NCBI GenBank assembly: GCA_018136815.1
Contig: CM030934.1
Location: 206,627 to 270,626 of the forward strand
Direction of reading: 5' to 3'
Origin: Isochrysis galbana
Taxonomy: Eukaryota > Haptophyta > Isochrysidales > Isochrysidaceae
Length of the DNA stretch: 64,000 nt
Part shown: positions 44,818 to 54,630 of the stretch, piece by piece
How the letters are laid out: the number at the start of each line of letters is the position of its first letter
Position numbering within the stretch: position 1 is the first letter of the stretch
The notes under the pieces: generated by a model
Seen by the model: the letters and a program-made list of their open reading frames with translations, nothing else
Told to the model about the DNA's origin: nothing
Databases searched by the model: none
Made by a program: the position numbers and the translations under genes

Positions 44818-45165
44818 TACCCCCCAGGAGCCAACGCCCCCCAGGAGCTCTCGGGGGCCCCCGAGAGCTCTCGGGGGGATTTTTTCTCCCGATCGCCAAC
44901 AGCCCCACCGAGAGCTATCGGGGGACTGAGAAAATCCCCCGAGAGCTATTGGGAGATTTTACGTCCCCCGGGGGAGCTATCGCGTTTTAAGGTTAAGGTC
45001 GGCCCCCAATAGCTATCGGGGGCGAATGCGAATGGCGGCCCCCGATAGCTATTGGGGGGGAAACGACGGGCGCCAATAGCTATTGGGGGAAAACGACGGG
45101 CGCCGATAGCTATCAGGGGGCTGTCCTCGAGCCCCCAGGCGCTATTCCCCCCTGTAAGCTGTCAG
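44818..45165. repeat. Cluster of imperfect palindromes centred on AGCT
   Basis: About eight units of the form CCCC(C)RAKAGCTMTYGGGG(G) follow one another at irregular 20-50-bp spacing, e.g. CCCCCGAGAGCTCTCGGGGG, CCGAGAGCTATCGGGG, CCCCAATAGCTATCGGGGG and CCCCCGATAGCTATTGGGGG. Each is a 16-20-bp near-perfect palindrome. Neighbouring units share GGAAACGACGGGCGCC linkers. No coding frame explains them. Confidence 0.87.
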
Positions 45166-45600
45166 GGTGACGGTCCCATTTCGCTGGCAGTCACCTCGTA
45201 CTCTGTCTCTGTTCATACCTTAATCTTACGGTGCTGTTACGATGAATCTTATGGTCGTTCTTACGGCGGTGCCTTGCGACTTTTCGTCACTACAACGAAA
45301 TTCTCGTCGGTGAGAGTATGGAGACAAGGGTGTTTATGCTGGAAGAAAACGCTGGCGGCAACCCACCCATAGGGCGGTCAAACAGTTTTTTTTATAAGGG
45401 GTGAAAAAATGACCATCTCAGAATTGAGGAAATTTGAGGATTTTTCACGGTAGAAAGTTCCCAATACACCCAACTAGCACATATCCGGGGTCCATTAGGA
45501 CCCGGACGCCCCCTTGGGCCCCCACAACAAAACGTAATCAAAAAAAGACAGAAGACGCTAAAATCGCAAAAGCTTGAAAAGCTCAACTTCAAGTCGAGAC
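45166..45600. other. Intergenic region, nothing recognised
   Basis: About 435 bp without a recognisable gene or repeat. Confidence 0.4.
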
Positions 45601-46006
45601 CGGGCGCGCTGCGTGCCCGTTTTCGACGATCCATCTAGATGGGAGACCCCGCCAGATACCAAATACACAGGCCCCACCCGCATGGTCACGCCAATCGGAC
45701 AGGCCGCGCCCCGAAACCTCGTCGAAATCACCCATCCGCCGAGCCCATTGAACGTTGAGCCGTCGCCGAGTGAGGCCCGGAGATCCCAACTTCGAACCGA
45801 TGGCGGGCGCGCTGCGTGCCCGTTTTCGACGATCCATCTAGATGGGAGACCCCGCCAGATACCAAATGCACAGGCCCCACCCGCATGGTCACGCCAATCG
45901 GACAGGCCGCGCCCCGAAACCTCGTCGAAATCACCCATCCGCCGAGCCCATTGAACGTTGAGCCGTCGCCGAGTGAGGCTCGGAGAGCCCAACTTGAAAC
46001 TGATGT
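45601..46006. repeat. 203-bp tandem duplication
   Basis: The unit starting CGGGCGCGCTGCGTGCCCGT begins at 45601 and 45804. The two copies differ at only a few positions over 170+ bp and diverge near their ends. Minus-strand frames repeat a peptide (DEVSGRGLSDWRDHAGGAC) but have no start or family. Confidence 0.93.
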
Positions 46007-46334
46007 GGTGGGTTCCCTCGAGATGCGCTATGAGGCGCTCTGGCAGGATCTTGGGCTTTCCTGCCCGCCGCAGCGTAGAGCGCCACGACGAAGCCCGTCC
46101 TGAGGCCGCCCACGGGTCTCGCCTCATCGATCAATGCCGGATGTGGCACTGTCAGAGAGAGAATGGCCGCGCAGGCAGCCTCAACGCGGAGGCTCGTCAG
46201 CCACGCGTGGACGGCCGCGCCGGTGACCTGAGCCTAGTTCTCGATGCCGAGTTCGAGAGAGGGCGAATCCTGCGAGGGGCGGGTCGGGATGGTCGGGGTG
46301 GGGCCTCTGGTAGCCAGGGTAGCCGCGTGCGCGC

Positions 46335-46445
46335 GCTGTGATGTGCTGGGTGGGCTGCGCGGGCAATGATGCCAGAGGGTCAGGGGGTGGTCGGACTGTC
46401 GGCAGCCCGACACGGCGCTGCATCGGGCGGGAATCAAATGCCGAA
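46335..46445. repeat. Inverted repeat, left arm
   Basis: GTGGGCTGCGCGGGCAA, GCCAGAGGGTCAGG, GGTCGGACTGTCGGCAGCCC and CGGGCGGGAATCAAATG return as their reverse complements at 46955-47060, with some mismatches. The 300 bp before it (46007-46334) holds nothing recognisable. Confidence 0.7.
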
Positions 46446-46954
46446 TAGAGCTTAGATATAAAGGAACCGATCCCCCCGCGGGCGCGACCGCTAATTCTTT
46501 ACGGGTAGAGCGTGCTGAGTGCGCGTGACGGAGGGGGAGAGAGGGGGGGCGAATTGCACCATTTCTTGGCGAAGATTTTCGTAGCGTCAGGTAGCCCACC
46601 CCGGAGGTTTTTTATTGGGCATCGCGCCACGGTCAAAAAATGCAGCCCAACCTTTACTAATAGTTAAAAAGCCCTTGTTTGACCGCCCTACCACCCAGGA
46701 AATCCTCTCTTCTTCTTCATATCGCACTCTCTCGCTCCCACACCGCATGTCACAGATGGCGCCCTCACCCCTTCTCAATGCCCCTTCCGCTGCTGCAGGT
46801 GTGACACAGCAGACAGCAGCAGTGGGAGGAGGCAAAGAGATTCTTTTATCAGCTAGTGGCTGATTTCAAGAGCCCTACCCGCAAAGAATTTGAGGTTTGA
46901 GGTCGCGCGCGCGGGGTATCGATTCCTTAATATCTGTAAGCTGCCCTTGCACTT
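46446..46954. other. Spacer between inverted-repeat arms, no gene
   Basis: About 500 bp between the two arms; no transposase-like frame is visible. Confidence 0.4.
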
Positions 46955-47060
46955 GCCATTTGATTCCCGCCTGTTGCAGCTCCGTGTCGGGCTGCCGACG
47001 GTCGGACTGCCACCTGACCCTCTTGCGTCGTTGCCCGTGCAGCCCACCCACAGCTTCAGC
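46955..47060. repeat. Inverted repeat, right arm
   Basis: CATTTGATTCCCGCC, GTCGGGCTGCCGACGGTCGG, CTGACCCTCTTGC and TTGCCCGTGCAGCCCAC are the complements of the left arm at 46335-46445. Confidence 0.7.
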
Positions 47061-47254
47061 TTCTCACATAATCTCACGGCTCATAGCGCGCGCACTAGGG
47101 GTAGGCCGTTATGTCCTTTTTTTTGTGCCAAAATGTCTAGAAAAAATATCTCGGGACATCCAAATTTCGTACCCAAATGTCCCACAAAATGTCTGTTAGT
47201 TAGACATGCGTAATTTGTCTAGTCGTCGCTGCCGTCGCGTACAATAACTAATAA

Positions 47255-47490
47255 GTTTATACTTGCTTCATCGTCCATGGTCCTTGAGGGGGCACGAGCC
47301 CCCTCCCTCTCTTCACTCCTCCCTTGTTGTGGGGAAGGAACCACCCATCTTCCTGGCTTGCCCTATCTATGGCTTGCAAGGAGCAGACTGCCCTGCTGAC
47401 CCATTTCCTCGTCACTCGCATAGGCTCGCCTGGTTCGCTCGCCCTGGCCCGTCGTTCTCGCTCTCGTGTCTTCGAGAAGCTATGTAGCGT
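47255..47490 (+). mobile_element. Repeat A, partial copy (start region)
   Basis: GTTTATACTTGCTTC, GGGGGCACGAGCCCCCTCCC, CTTCCTGGCTTGCC and the CCTGGCCCGTCG end match the 37846-38050 part of the longer copy, in the same orientation. It is truncated near 47490. Confidence 0.68.
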
Positions 47491-47549
47491 GTCGGACTAT
47501 TTCCTCCGATGAGTTCAAGAACGCCTCTTTGTTTATTCTGCTTCCCGAG

Positions 47550-47611
47550 TGCGTGCACTACTAGGGGGATGCGGGTGATAGGTTTAAGATATGCGGTCCG
47601 GTGGCCCGCGC
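47550..47611 (-). mobile_element. Repeat A end segment, left of the ClpP-like fragment
   Basis: GTGCACTACTAGGGGGATGC and GGTCCGGTGGCCCGCGCC match 8101-8158 of the 8-kb copy. The match stops exactly where ClpP-like coding sequence begins. Confidence 0.77.
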
Positions 47612-47980
47612 CACCCTCCGAGAGAGTGCAATCCACAGCAACGGGGGCGACCTGTTCGAGGGCCTCAGCGGCATGGCGCACATCGCCAACTGCCCCGTGC
47701 CCGTGACGACCGTCGCTGACGGGTTCGTGGCAAGCGCGGCCACCTTCCTACTGCTGGGCGGGCCGCGCCGGCTCGCCACGCCCCATGCGCACGTCCTATA
47801 ATCCACCAAGTCAGCACCGACTTCTGGGGCAAGTGGCAGGAGCTCAAGGACGAGATGAAGAACACCGACATGATCATGAGCGCGGTGCGCCGCATCTACC
47901 TGGAGAAGACGGCCATGAAGCAGCGCAAGATCGAGCGCATCTTGCAGCGCGAGACGCACTTGGACGCGGCCGAAGCTTAA
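47612..47980 (+). pseudogene. ClpP-like serine protease fragment, frameshifted
   Basis: Reading from 47612, codons give IHSNGGDLFEGLSGMAHIAN, CPVPVTTVADGFVASAATFL and LLGGPRRLATPHAHVL. After a 2-nt shift near 47800 they continue IHQVSTDFWGKWQELKDEMK, NTDMIMSAVRRIYLEK and ETHLDAAEA with a stop at 47980. This is the middle and C-terminal part of a ClpP/S14-type protease: G-S-A-A-type nucleophile region (GFVASAATF, Ser in VASAA) and the HQ catalytic-His block (VLIHQ). The N-terminal third is missing and there are no introns. The fragment lies between two pieces of repeat A, so I take it as a gene piece captured by, or inserted into, that repeat. It is not functional as it stands. Confidence 0.82.
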
Positions 47981-48094
47981 CTTGGTCCTCGGTCCATCAG
48001 ATAAGGGTCGAGTTAGGGATCAGTAGGAATTATATGCCTATATAGACGGGAGGCGTGTGACAAAAAAAGGAAACCTCGAGTTGCACCCTCTCGG

Positions 48095-48305
48095 TGACCA
48101 GTACCAATAACCCGTTCTCCCCTTCCTCGATGTCTACGAGGCTGGCGGCGACCTCAGTCCCGAGATATCTTGTGAATAGGTGCGGGAGTTACCAATTATT
48201 CGATGGGGGGAGCTCTCGCTCGCGCCCCCCCCCCTTCTCCGCGCCCTCTCGCCCCACTCCTGCGGCACGCGCGATGGCGCGCCTCTGGCAGGCCTGCAGC
48301 TGCGT
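48095..48305 (-). mobile_element. Repeat A middle segment, right of the ClpP-like fragment
   Basis: CCCTTCCTC, AGGTGCGGGAGTTACCAATT, GGGGAGCTCTCGCT and GGCACGCGCGATGGCGCGCC match 8178-8358 of the complete copy in the same order. It resumes about where the repeat would continue after the left piece at 47611. Confidence 0.77.
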
Positions 48306-48308
48306 ACC

Positions 48309-48650
48309 CGATTTCGACGCGGTGCACGCGGGCGGCTGCGGCGATTGGCGTAGCTGCAAGGGTAGCATTTGTTAATATAATGCTTGGTGGGCCACCCAGT
48401 ACAGCTGGATCAACACCAAAGCGACGCCAGCGCGCTGAGTGCCGGCTCAAAGTTGGACACTCACGCATATCACGGCACCAGCACGATAGCGTTGAAGCCG
48501 GGGGCGTGGCCGATTTCGACGCGGTGCACGCGGGCGGCTGCGGCATGTTGGCATAGCTGCAGGGGTGTCATTTGTGAATATGGTGCGTGGTGGACGACCA
48601 AGTACAACTGGATTAACATTATGACGCCGGCAGCCCGCCCAGTCTTGGTG
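48309..48650. repeat. 202-bp tandem duplication, second copy partial
   Basis: CGATTTCGACGCGGTGCACG begins at 48309 and at 48511. The following GCATTTGT.AATAT, GTGG.CGACC.AGTACA.CTGGAT and AAAGTTGG sections recur with substitutions. Confidence 0.82.
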
Positions 48651-50270
48651 CAAAGTTGGGGCTTCTCGTCTCGACCATTGTAGCGCTTCGTGAGCGGCTG
48701 TTAGTAGTGATACTCATGTAAATATTGAAGTCAATCGCAATGCGTGTTGATGATCATAAAATGGCCGTAGAGGAGCACATTTCGTGGACTTTGTGAGCTG
48801 GCAGAGCTCTTGGCTCCTTCACTAGTTGTGCGTGCCTTGCGTGAAGGGCATAAGTAAAAATGCATACTTGAGGGGGGCCGAATACTTTTTCCCGCTTGGT
48901 CTTCAGAGGCTTAAAATTGGCCATGTTTCGAAATTTTGCCGGAGGACCCCCGCTTTTTTTCTGATCTCTCATACCAGAACCCATAGAAAGCTGATTTAGT
49001 CCTCCATTTTCTCATTACCGATTTTGCCCTCCGCACCCCCTTGGCCCCTGGTGAGTGACCGGGCTACTGAAAGGCTTTGAAAGGTGTGTGTGCTCCAATT
49101 AATAGCACCGATGGCATAGCCAGTGAGGTTGGCGGGAGCGCACCATTGTTTGGATCACCTAGTATGGCTGGCCAGGCTTCCATTCAAAGTTTATGTGCAC
49201 ACGTTTGACAGAGCTACTTACGACGCACAAAACATAGTACTACGTACTACTTGTCTGGTTGGGGCGCCTGCAATGCGCCTCGCATTGCAGTGGAGTCAGC
49301 AGAATCTTGTACTGAAGAAGGAGAAAGATGCCACAAAGTACGGCAGATTGGTTAACTGGACCTCCGCTCGCGTGTCTGCTGAGGCGCCGGCGCGTACCAG
49401 CCCGACTAATGTACTGTGCTGCAGGAACTCGTCGTGTGTGGGTCACCTGCTCGGCCCTCGCCATCAGTACCGCCGAATTCGCCTGCTCGGCCGTTTGAAC
49501 CACCGGCATCGCTGCCGCCGCCTTAGCACTCGCAGCCTTCACTGATACCATAGCCAGATTCGCCGCAGCTGTGACCACCATCATTCTACCAAACCCCTGC
49601 CACCGTCACCTCCATTCGCTCGACTCCCATTGTTTCGCCCCTGCTGCGCTCACCAATTTTAACCTGCCCCCTGTCCGCCACCCTCCCCATCTCCCCCTGT
49701 GGTGACCCCCCAAGGCCATCTCACCACACGGTCTTCTCCATATCCCTCCCCACGCCTCTGCTCTCGCCGCCACCGCCATTGCTGCCTCCACCATTGCTGC
49801 CTCCAACGTCACGACTGCCGCCGTCTGCTCCTTCGCGCTGGCCAACTCTTTTGCGATCGATGCCACCCCCGGGCTGCCGTCACCATCCGTGTCCTTTTCC
49901 CATCTTTGCCGCCTGCACAGCTCCCTTGCCAAGAGAGTGCGATGTGCCACCCTCTGAGCGGAGGCCGGTGTTTGGCGCGGCGCTTCCAGCTCTGCCCAGG
50001 GTACGGCGTGGGCGCACGTGGGCGCGCCAGCGATTCCGCAGTGAGGTCCGAACGCTGCGTCGCTCCAGTCGGCCTCCCGCCTCGCTGGTCTGGCCGCGTC
50101 GTGCGCGGCAGAGTCTGCACAGGGGAGCAGCTGTGGGGGCCGAGTCGTCTCGGCCCACCCTCGCGACGGAAGTGGGGGGGCCTTTTGAAAAGATTTGAGC
50201 GGGAGTCTCCCCTCTGGGCTCCTGTTGAGGGTTGATTAGAAGTCGGACCCGTCGGCTCCAGCCTCGGCGG
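48651..50270. other. Long intergenic region, no recognised gene
   Basis: Frames at 49123-49545(+) and 49240-49584(-) are moderately complex but show no family, leader or splicing. 49600-50230 is proline/alanine-codon biased. I cannot exclude a lineage-specific gene here, but cannot support one. Confidence 0.4.
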
Positions 50271-50436
50271 CTCTCTCTTCTCTCTCTCTCTTCTCTCACT
50301 CACACCCTCTCTCCCTCTCTCTCACACTCTCACACACTCTCTCTCTCTCGGATCTCTTTCTCTCACCCTCTCTCACCCTCTCTCGCTCTCCCTCTCGCTC
50401 TCGCTCTCCTCTCCCATCATCCGCGGCGGCGGCGAT

Positions 50437-50490
<54 letters not shown>

Positions 50491-51384
50491 TCTCTCTCTC
50501 GGCGACGACAGCGGGTCTCGTGGCGCCGCCCCCCCCCTCCCGCGCGCTCTCTCTCCCTCTCTCTCTCCTCGATTCCTTCAGGAAAGGCTCCACCCCCCCC
50601 ACCCCTCCACTCTGCCTCTCCTCGCTACTCTCCCCCCTTCACATAAACAGTGAGAACTCCTTCTTTTCAACCCTCCGAGTCCCTTTCCCCCCGTCCCCCT
50701 CTCTCTCCCTCTCTCTCTCTCCACCTGCCGCTGTCCCACCCCCAACCGCCGCACCGGAGGAGAGAAGGTTCGAACCCCCTGCCCCCCCCCCCCCCCCTCT
50801 CTCTCCCTCGCCAAGTGGGCGGGGGCCGAGACGAGCTAATACTTCCCCCCGTTTACACGCGATGAGAGGGAAGGGCGCCACGCGGGGGGGGTGACGACCG
50901 ACGGGGAGTGGGCGGAGCGTGTCGAGCGCCCGCCGTGGGCGGCGCGGGGGGGGCGCCTGAGCTGGGACCGGGGCCCTGCGAGATCGGGAGGAGATTGGGC
51001 ACAGGCAGCCCTCCGCTTCCCCCCCCCGCGCGTGCGGAGCGTCCCGCCTCCGCCGACCTCCTCTTCCCCCCCCGCGCGGAGCCTCATCCCGCCGCCGCCC
51101 ACCTTCTCTCGCGGACTCTCGCGAGTCGAAGCGGCCAGATCGCCATCTCGAGCAAGATTCGGCGGCACGTCCCTCCCCCCCTCCCTCTTCCCGCGCCCCC
51201 CCCCCCACCCACCCCATCTCCACCTTCCGGTCCCACTCGCCAGCTTTCTTATCTCTCCGGCGGTTTTCCTTCTCCACCTCTCCCCCCACTCTCTCCCTCC
51301 CCCCACTGCACCCCCCCCCCCCCCCCGTCCCCTCTCCCCCTCTCCACCCCCCCCTCCGCCCCCTCCCTACCCCCCGCTGCCCGC
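50271..51384. promoter_or_regulatory. CT- and C-rich region upstream of the proline-rich gene, with a C50 run
   Basis: CT/CACTCT blocks (50271-50410) lead to a homopolymer of 50 C (50438-50487), more CT (50488-50500) and further C-rich blocks near 50785-50797 and 51311-51327. Long frames across it are simple-sequence translations. It is probably promoter and 5' untranslated region of the gene at 51385; its boundaries cannot be set. Confidence 0.45.
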
Positions 51385-52665
51385 ATGAAGGGTCCGCCAG
51401 AGAAATGCGTCTGTGACCCCAGATTCTTCCGCGCCTGCCCGGGCCACGGCGACGAGGGCTTCAAGCCGTTCCAGACACGCTCCAAGCCGGTCGGCAAGCG
51501 CGACGCCGAGAGGGTAGAGCGCTGGGTACGCCGCCTGCGGCCCGCTGCCTCGGACAAGGAGGTGCAGGCGCTCGTCACGGGGCGCCGATGGGCCATATGC
51601 GGGTGGCATTTCGACGCCGGGCGCATCAAGGCTGGAGAGGAGACGACACGTACCAAGGCGACAATGCTGCCCGGCTCGCCACTCCGCCATGAGCCACCGG
51701 ATGAGGAGGCGGAGGCGGGGCTGTCCAAGGCGGAGCTCACGGCCAAGATTGCCGCCGAGAAGGAGATGGCCGCCGCCATCACGCGACCTGCCTTCCACGC
51801 CCCGCGGCCGCAATGCGACGCAGCCAAGGAGACATTCTCCACGAATGCCGCCGGGGTAGAGCCCGCTCCACTCGAGACTAAGTCGGCGCTTCCGTATACT
51901 GCAGGCCAGAGGGCGCAGCACGGGCTCATCGGAATGCCGGCCGCGCAGGCGCCGCCTACCGTCGCCTTTCCCTCTCCCGTCCGCCCTTGGGCCACGCGTG
52001 TCCCCGCGCCCAGCGTCCCGCCAGCGATGTACCCCACCTTCTACACGCTTGGCCTGCGGTACGGCAACGCACCGGGGGCGCCACCGCCTTCCACGTACGT
52101 CGCCGCCCCGCAGCCGCACTTTGCCGCAACAGCCGCATCGCCTCCTTTCCCCCCGCCGGTGGCCACGCCGCCGCCTCCGCCACAAGGCTGCTGCAACCTC
52201 AACGCCGCAGCCGCTGGCGGCAGTTTTTCAACAATGGCGCAGATGATGGCACCCTACTCAACGACATGTGCACCCGGCGTGGCGCGGCCGCACGTAGGCT
52301 TGGCGACACCGTCGCAGATGCTATCTGCGCTGCCACAGATGCACGGCGCCCAGCCGCAAATGCGCTCCGCACCGCCACATGTCGGCGTCGCCCCGTCTTA
52401 TGTGGGAGCCGCATCACCGCAGATGGGCCCGCCGCCGCCAGTCGCTAGGCTAGCGGCAGGCTGTGGCCTTATGTCGCATGGCCTGTCCACCGCAGGGCCC
52501 TCACCAGGCTGCGCGGGCGGTCCTCCTCACGATTCACCGGTCGCCATCTCTCGTAGTGGGAGCTGTTGTGGTCTCACCATGTTTTCGCCCGCGCCGCACT
52601 CCCTCCACGGCATGCCGTACCTGCATCAAAACCGCGGCGTCTACTACCGCCCTCCACCACACTGA
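51385..52665 (+). CDS. Proline-rich protein with possible THAP-like zinc finger
   Basis: 426 aa, intronless, ATG 51385 just after a C-rich leader. Upstream codons in the frame are low-complexity, so this ATG is preferred. Residues 1-85 form a compact basic domain: KCVCDPRFFRACPGHG, RDAERVERWVRRLRP and RRWAICGWHFDAGRI. The last has the C-x2-H-F ending of C2CH THAP fingers, with a Trp and the N-terminal Cys pair in suitable places; spacing is not perfect. From about residue 90 the protein is disordered, with Pro/Ala/Met/Gln-rich segments. THAP proteins bind DNA, so a transcription-factor role is possible. Alternatively it is another small zinc-ribbon protein. The gene is supported by codon structure; the function is tentative. 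Confidence 0.66.
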   Translation: MKGPPEKCVCDPRFFRACPGHGDEGFKPFQTRSKPVGKRDAERVERWVRRLRPAASDKEVQALVTGRRWAICGWHFDAGRIKAGEETTRTKATMLPGSPLRHEPPDEEAEAGLSKAELTAKIAAEKEMAAAITRPAFHAPRPQCDAAKETFSTNAAGVEPAPLETKSALPYTAGQRAQHGLIGMPAAQAPPTVAFPSPVRPWATRVPAPSVPPAMYPTFYTLGLRYGNAPGAPPPSTYVAAPQPHFAATAASPPFPPPVATPPPPPQGCCNLNAAAAGGSFSTMAQMMAPYSTTCAPGVARPHVGLATPSQMLSALPQMHGAQPQMRSAPPHVGVAPSYVGAASPQMGPPPPVARLAAGCGLMSHGLSTAGPSPGCAGGPPHDSPVAISRSGSCCGLTMFSPAPHSLHGMPYLHQNRGVYYRPPPH

Positions 52666-53425
52666 GGCGTCTTGCTCCTGCCAAGACCCGCCACCCTGCG
52701 CACACGCCAGTCCAACTTTTTTCACTTCGAGGTTTGGACATTCATTCGCGACAGTTTTCTGGCTCGTGCTCGGCGTCTTTGCGCGCCGCGTGTAGCTAAT
52801 CGTCGGTTTTTTCGCCTCGCTGGCGAGATCAGCCATTAGGACGCTGGCCTCTCACACGAAGTGCTAGCTTCTTGCAACGGCCGTCCCTCGATTTTGCAGT
52901 GGTTATATTTCTTTCAAATGGAGGAGAGCTTGCAAGCTCTCAGGAAGGTGGGCGAGGTCGTGGAGCCTCCGCGTCGACACCAGCTCCACGCGCCGCCGAT
53001 GGAGGCTTGCCACCGTGAGAGGCTCACGGCACCAAGCGCGTCGCCCACCGACTTCATCGCATCTCCAACAGGCTAGTGAAATGGTCGCACCCCTTTCCAA
53101 GTGAAGGGCGGAGCGGCTCGCAGAGTTTTAACGAGTTTTTCATCGAGGGGGGCCCTTGGGATCACATACACTACGTAGTAAATCTCGACGCACTAGGGGA
53201 GCCCGAAATTTACGAGACGGCGTCAATTATCGCTTGAGCGATATGGTCACGGAGCGTGCGCCGCCCCCCTCCCGCCTCTTTGCCGCCCACCCCCCCAACA
53301 GCATCAGTGAACTGCATAACTGATAGGGCCATGGAGCGCGCGCCGCTCCCCTCACCCCCTGCTGCTGACTCCTCCGAGATGGATGCCCTGCTCATGGACA
53401 CGCCGATGCCATACAAAACTATTGT
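52666..53425. other. Intergenic region, nothing recognised
   Basis: Follows the proline-rich gene and would hold its 3' untranslated region. Near 53416-53436 AAAACTATTGTTATGGTTTT resembles the LINE 5' leader, but no further LINE sequence follows. Confidence 0.4.
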
Positions 53426-53700
53426 TATGGTTTTGACGGATCGAGCGCGTGACCACTAGCTCGATATGCGATGATACATGATACGGAAGGGAAACGATCC
53501 GCGGGAGGCGCGGCGGAGGTGGCCGGGAGTGATGGAATGGCGGGCTGGACCACCTCCTCAGCAGAGGAGGGCGGGAGGACGGGCTTGGGCGAGGGCGAGC
53601 GCGACGACGGAGCGGACATGGTTGGGCGGTTCGGGAGCCGGGAGCTGGATAGACTGGGGCTGAGGGATTGGAGGGGTTTGTTTGGTACTTGTAGATAGTG
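53426..53700 (+). repeat. Interspersed repeat C, copy 3
   Basis: GACGGATCGAGC, CTCGATATGCGA, GCGGGAGGCGCGGCGG, GATGGAATGG, GACCACCTCCTCAG and GGAGGACGGGCTTGGGCGAG are shared in order with 11360-11570. Confidence 0.68.
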
Positions 53701-54002
53701 TTGAGAACGAGGGACGAGAACAGGAACGGGAACGGGAACGAGAGCGACGAACGAAGAACGATATAATAATCAATGTTATATCCTAGCCAACCCCACTAGC
53801 TAATTGGACATAACTTTTCCGTCCCGGAATCCCGCCATGCCTGACGGGCCAGGTGTCCGAGTGATACCGGGGGGTGGGGGCACTGCCCCCTCCCCTCGAT
53901 ATTTGTCCTCCCCCCAGTGCATGCACCGACCCCGCGCACCCCAGCGCGTCCTCTCCTCGAGTCCACGCTGGGGGAAAACCCCTTTCGGGTAAAAGCAACG
54001 CA
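53701..54002. other. Short region before the LINE 5' fragment
   Basis: Contains GGAACGGGAACGGGAACG-type simple sequence (53721-53740). No gene is seen. Confidence 0.4.
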
Positions 54003-54630
54003 GGGGGGGGGGGGGGGGGGGGCACTCGTGAGATAGGAGGGGGAGGCGAATTGTGTGTTGATGGTTTGGGTCGGCTTTGGATCCGACTGTGGATCCGCTC
54101 GCTTGCGCGAGGGCGGCGGAGGCTGTTGGGTGGATTGAGGTGGGGTCTTCTGTGCTTCCTGTGGGTGTTTCCCTTTGGGGCCGGTCGCCTCAGCGTACGA
54201 CTTTTGGTTGTTGTTCAAAGAAGGGTTGGTTGCCGTAAAGGCCCCCAGGATTGTTTGTTGTGTGAAGTGCCCGCCCCCGAGGGGTGCACTGCTGGTAGGA
54301 GTTACCACCATGGGGGTGGCAACAGGGCTGCCACCCACCATGGGGAGTCCTTGTTGGGTTGGAAGTCCAGTGGAAGGATGCGGCAGAGCCAGAGACTGGC
54401 TCTGCTGGTTTGCAGGGAACAGGACCCTTCCTGTCCCTTGCTTCTGTGACTGGTGGGGAGGCGAAGGCGGGAGGATCATGTCGACGTCGCTGTCTGTCAG
54501 GGGGGCGGCCTGCGAGCGCTTCGGCTCCGGCGGCTTGGGGCGGCCCCTGTGGGGTGTCGTGGCAGCGGGGGGCTGGGAGGCAGGAGCGGTCGGCGCGCGC
54601 TCCATCGTTCGAACTATAACAATAGTTTAG
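54003..54630 (-). mobile_element. LINE 5'-end fragment carrying most of ORF1
   Basis: From the leader ACTATTGTTATAGTTCGAAC and ATG 54605 the minus frame reads MERAPTAPASQPPAATTPHR, RPKPPEPKRSQ, SDVDMILPPSPPHQSQKQGT, LPMVGGSPVATPMVVTPTSS, HFTQQTILGAFTATN and KSYAEATGP, closely matching ORF1 at 42884. It then leaves LINE sequence at a G run (54003-54021). ORF2 and the 3' end are absent. The N-terminal ORF1 frame is intact. Confidence 0.87.

Noticed and set aside
44818-45165. CRISPR-like array
   Set aside because: Units are palindromes of variable sequence with irregular spacing, in a eukaryotic context; there are no constant repeats with unique spacers.
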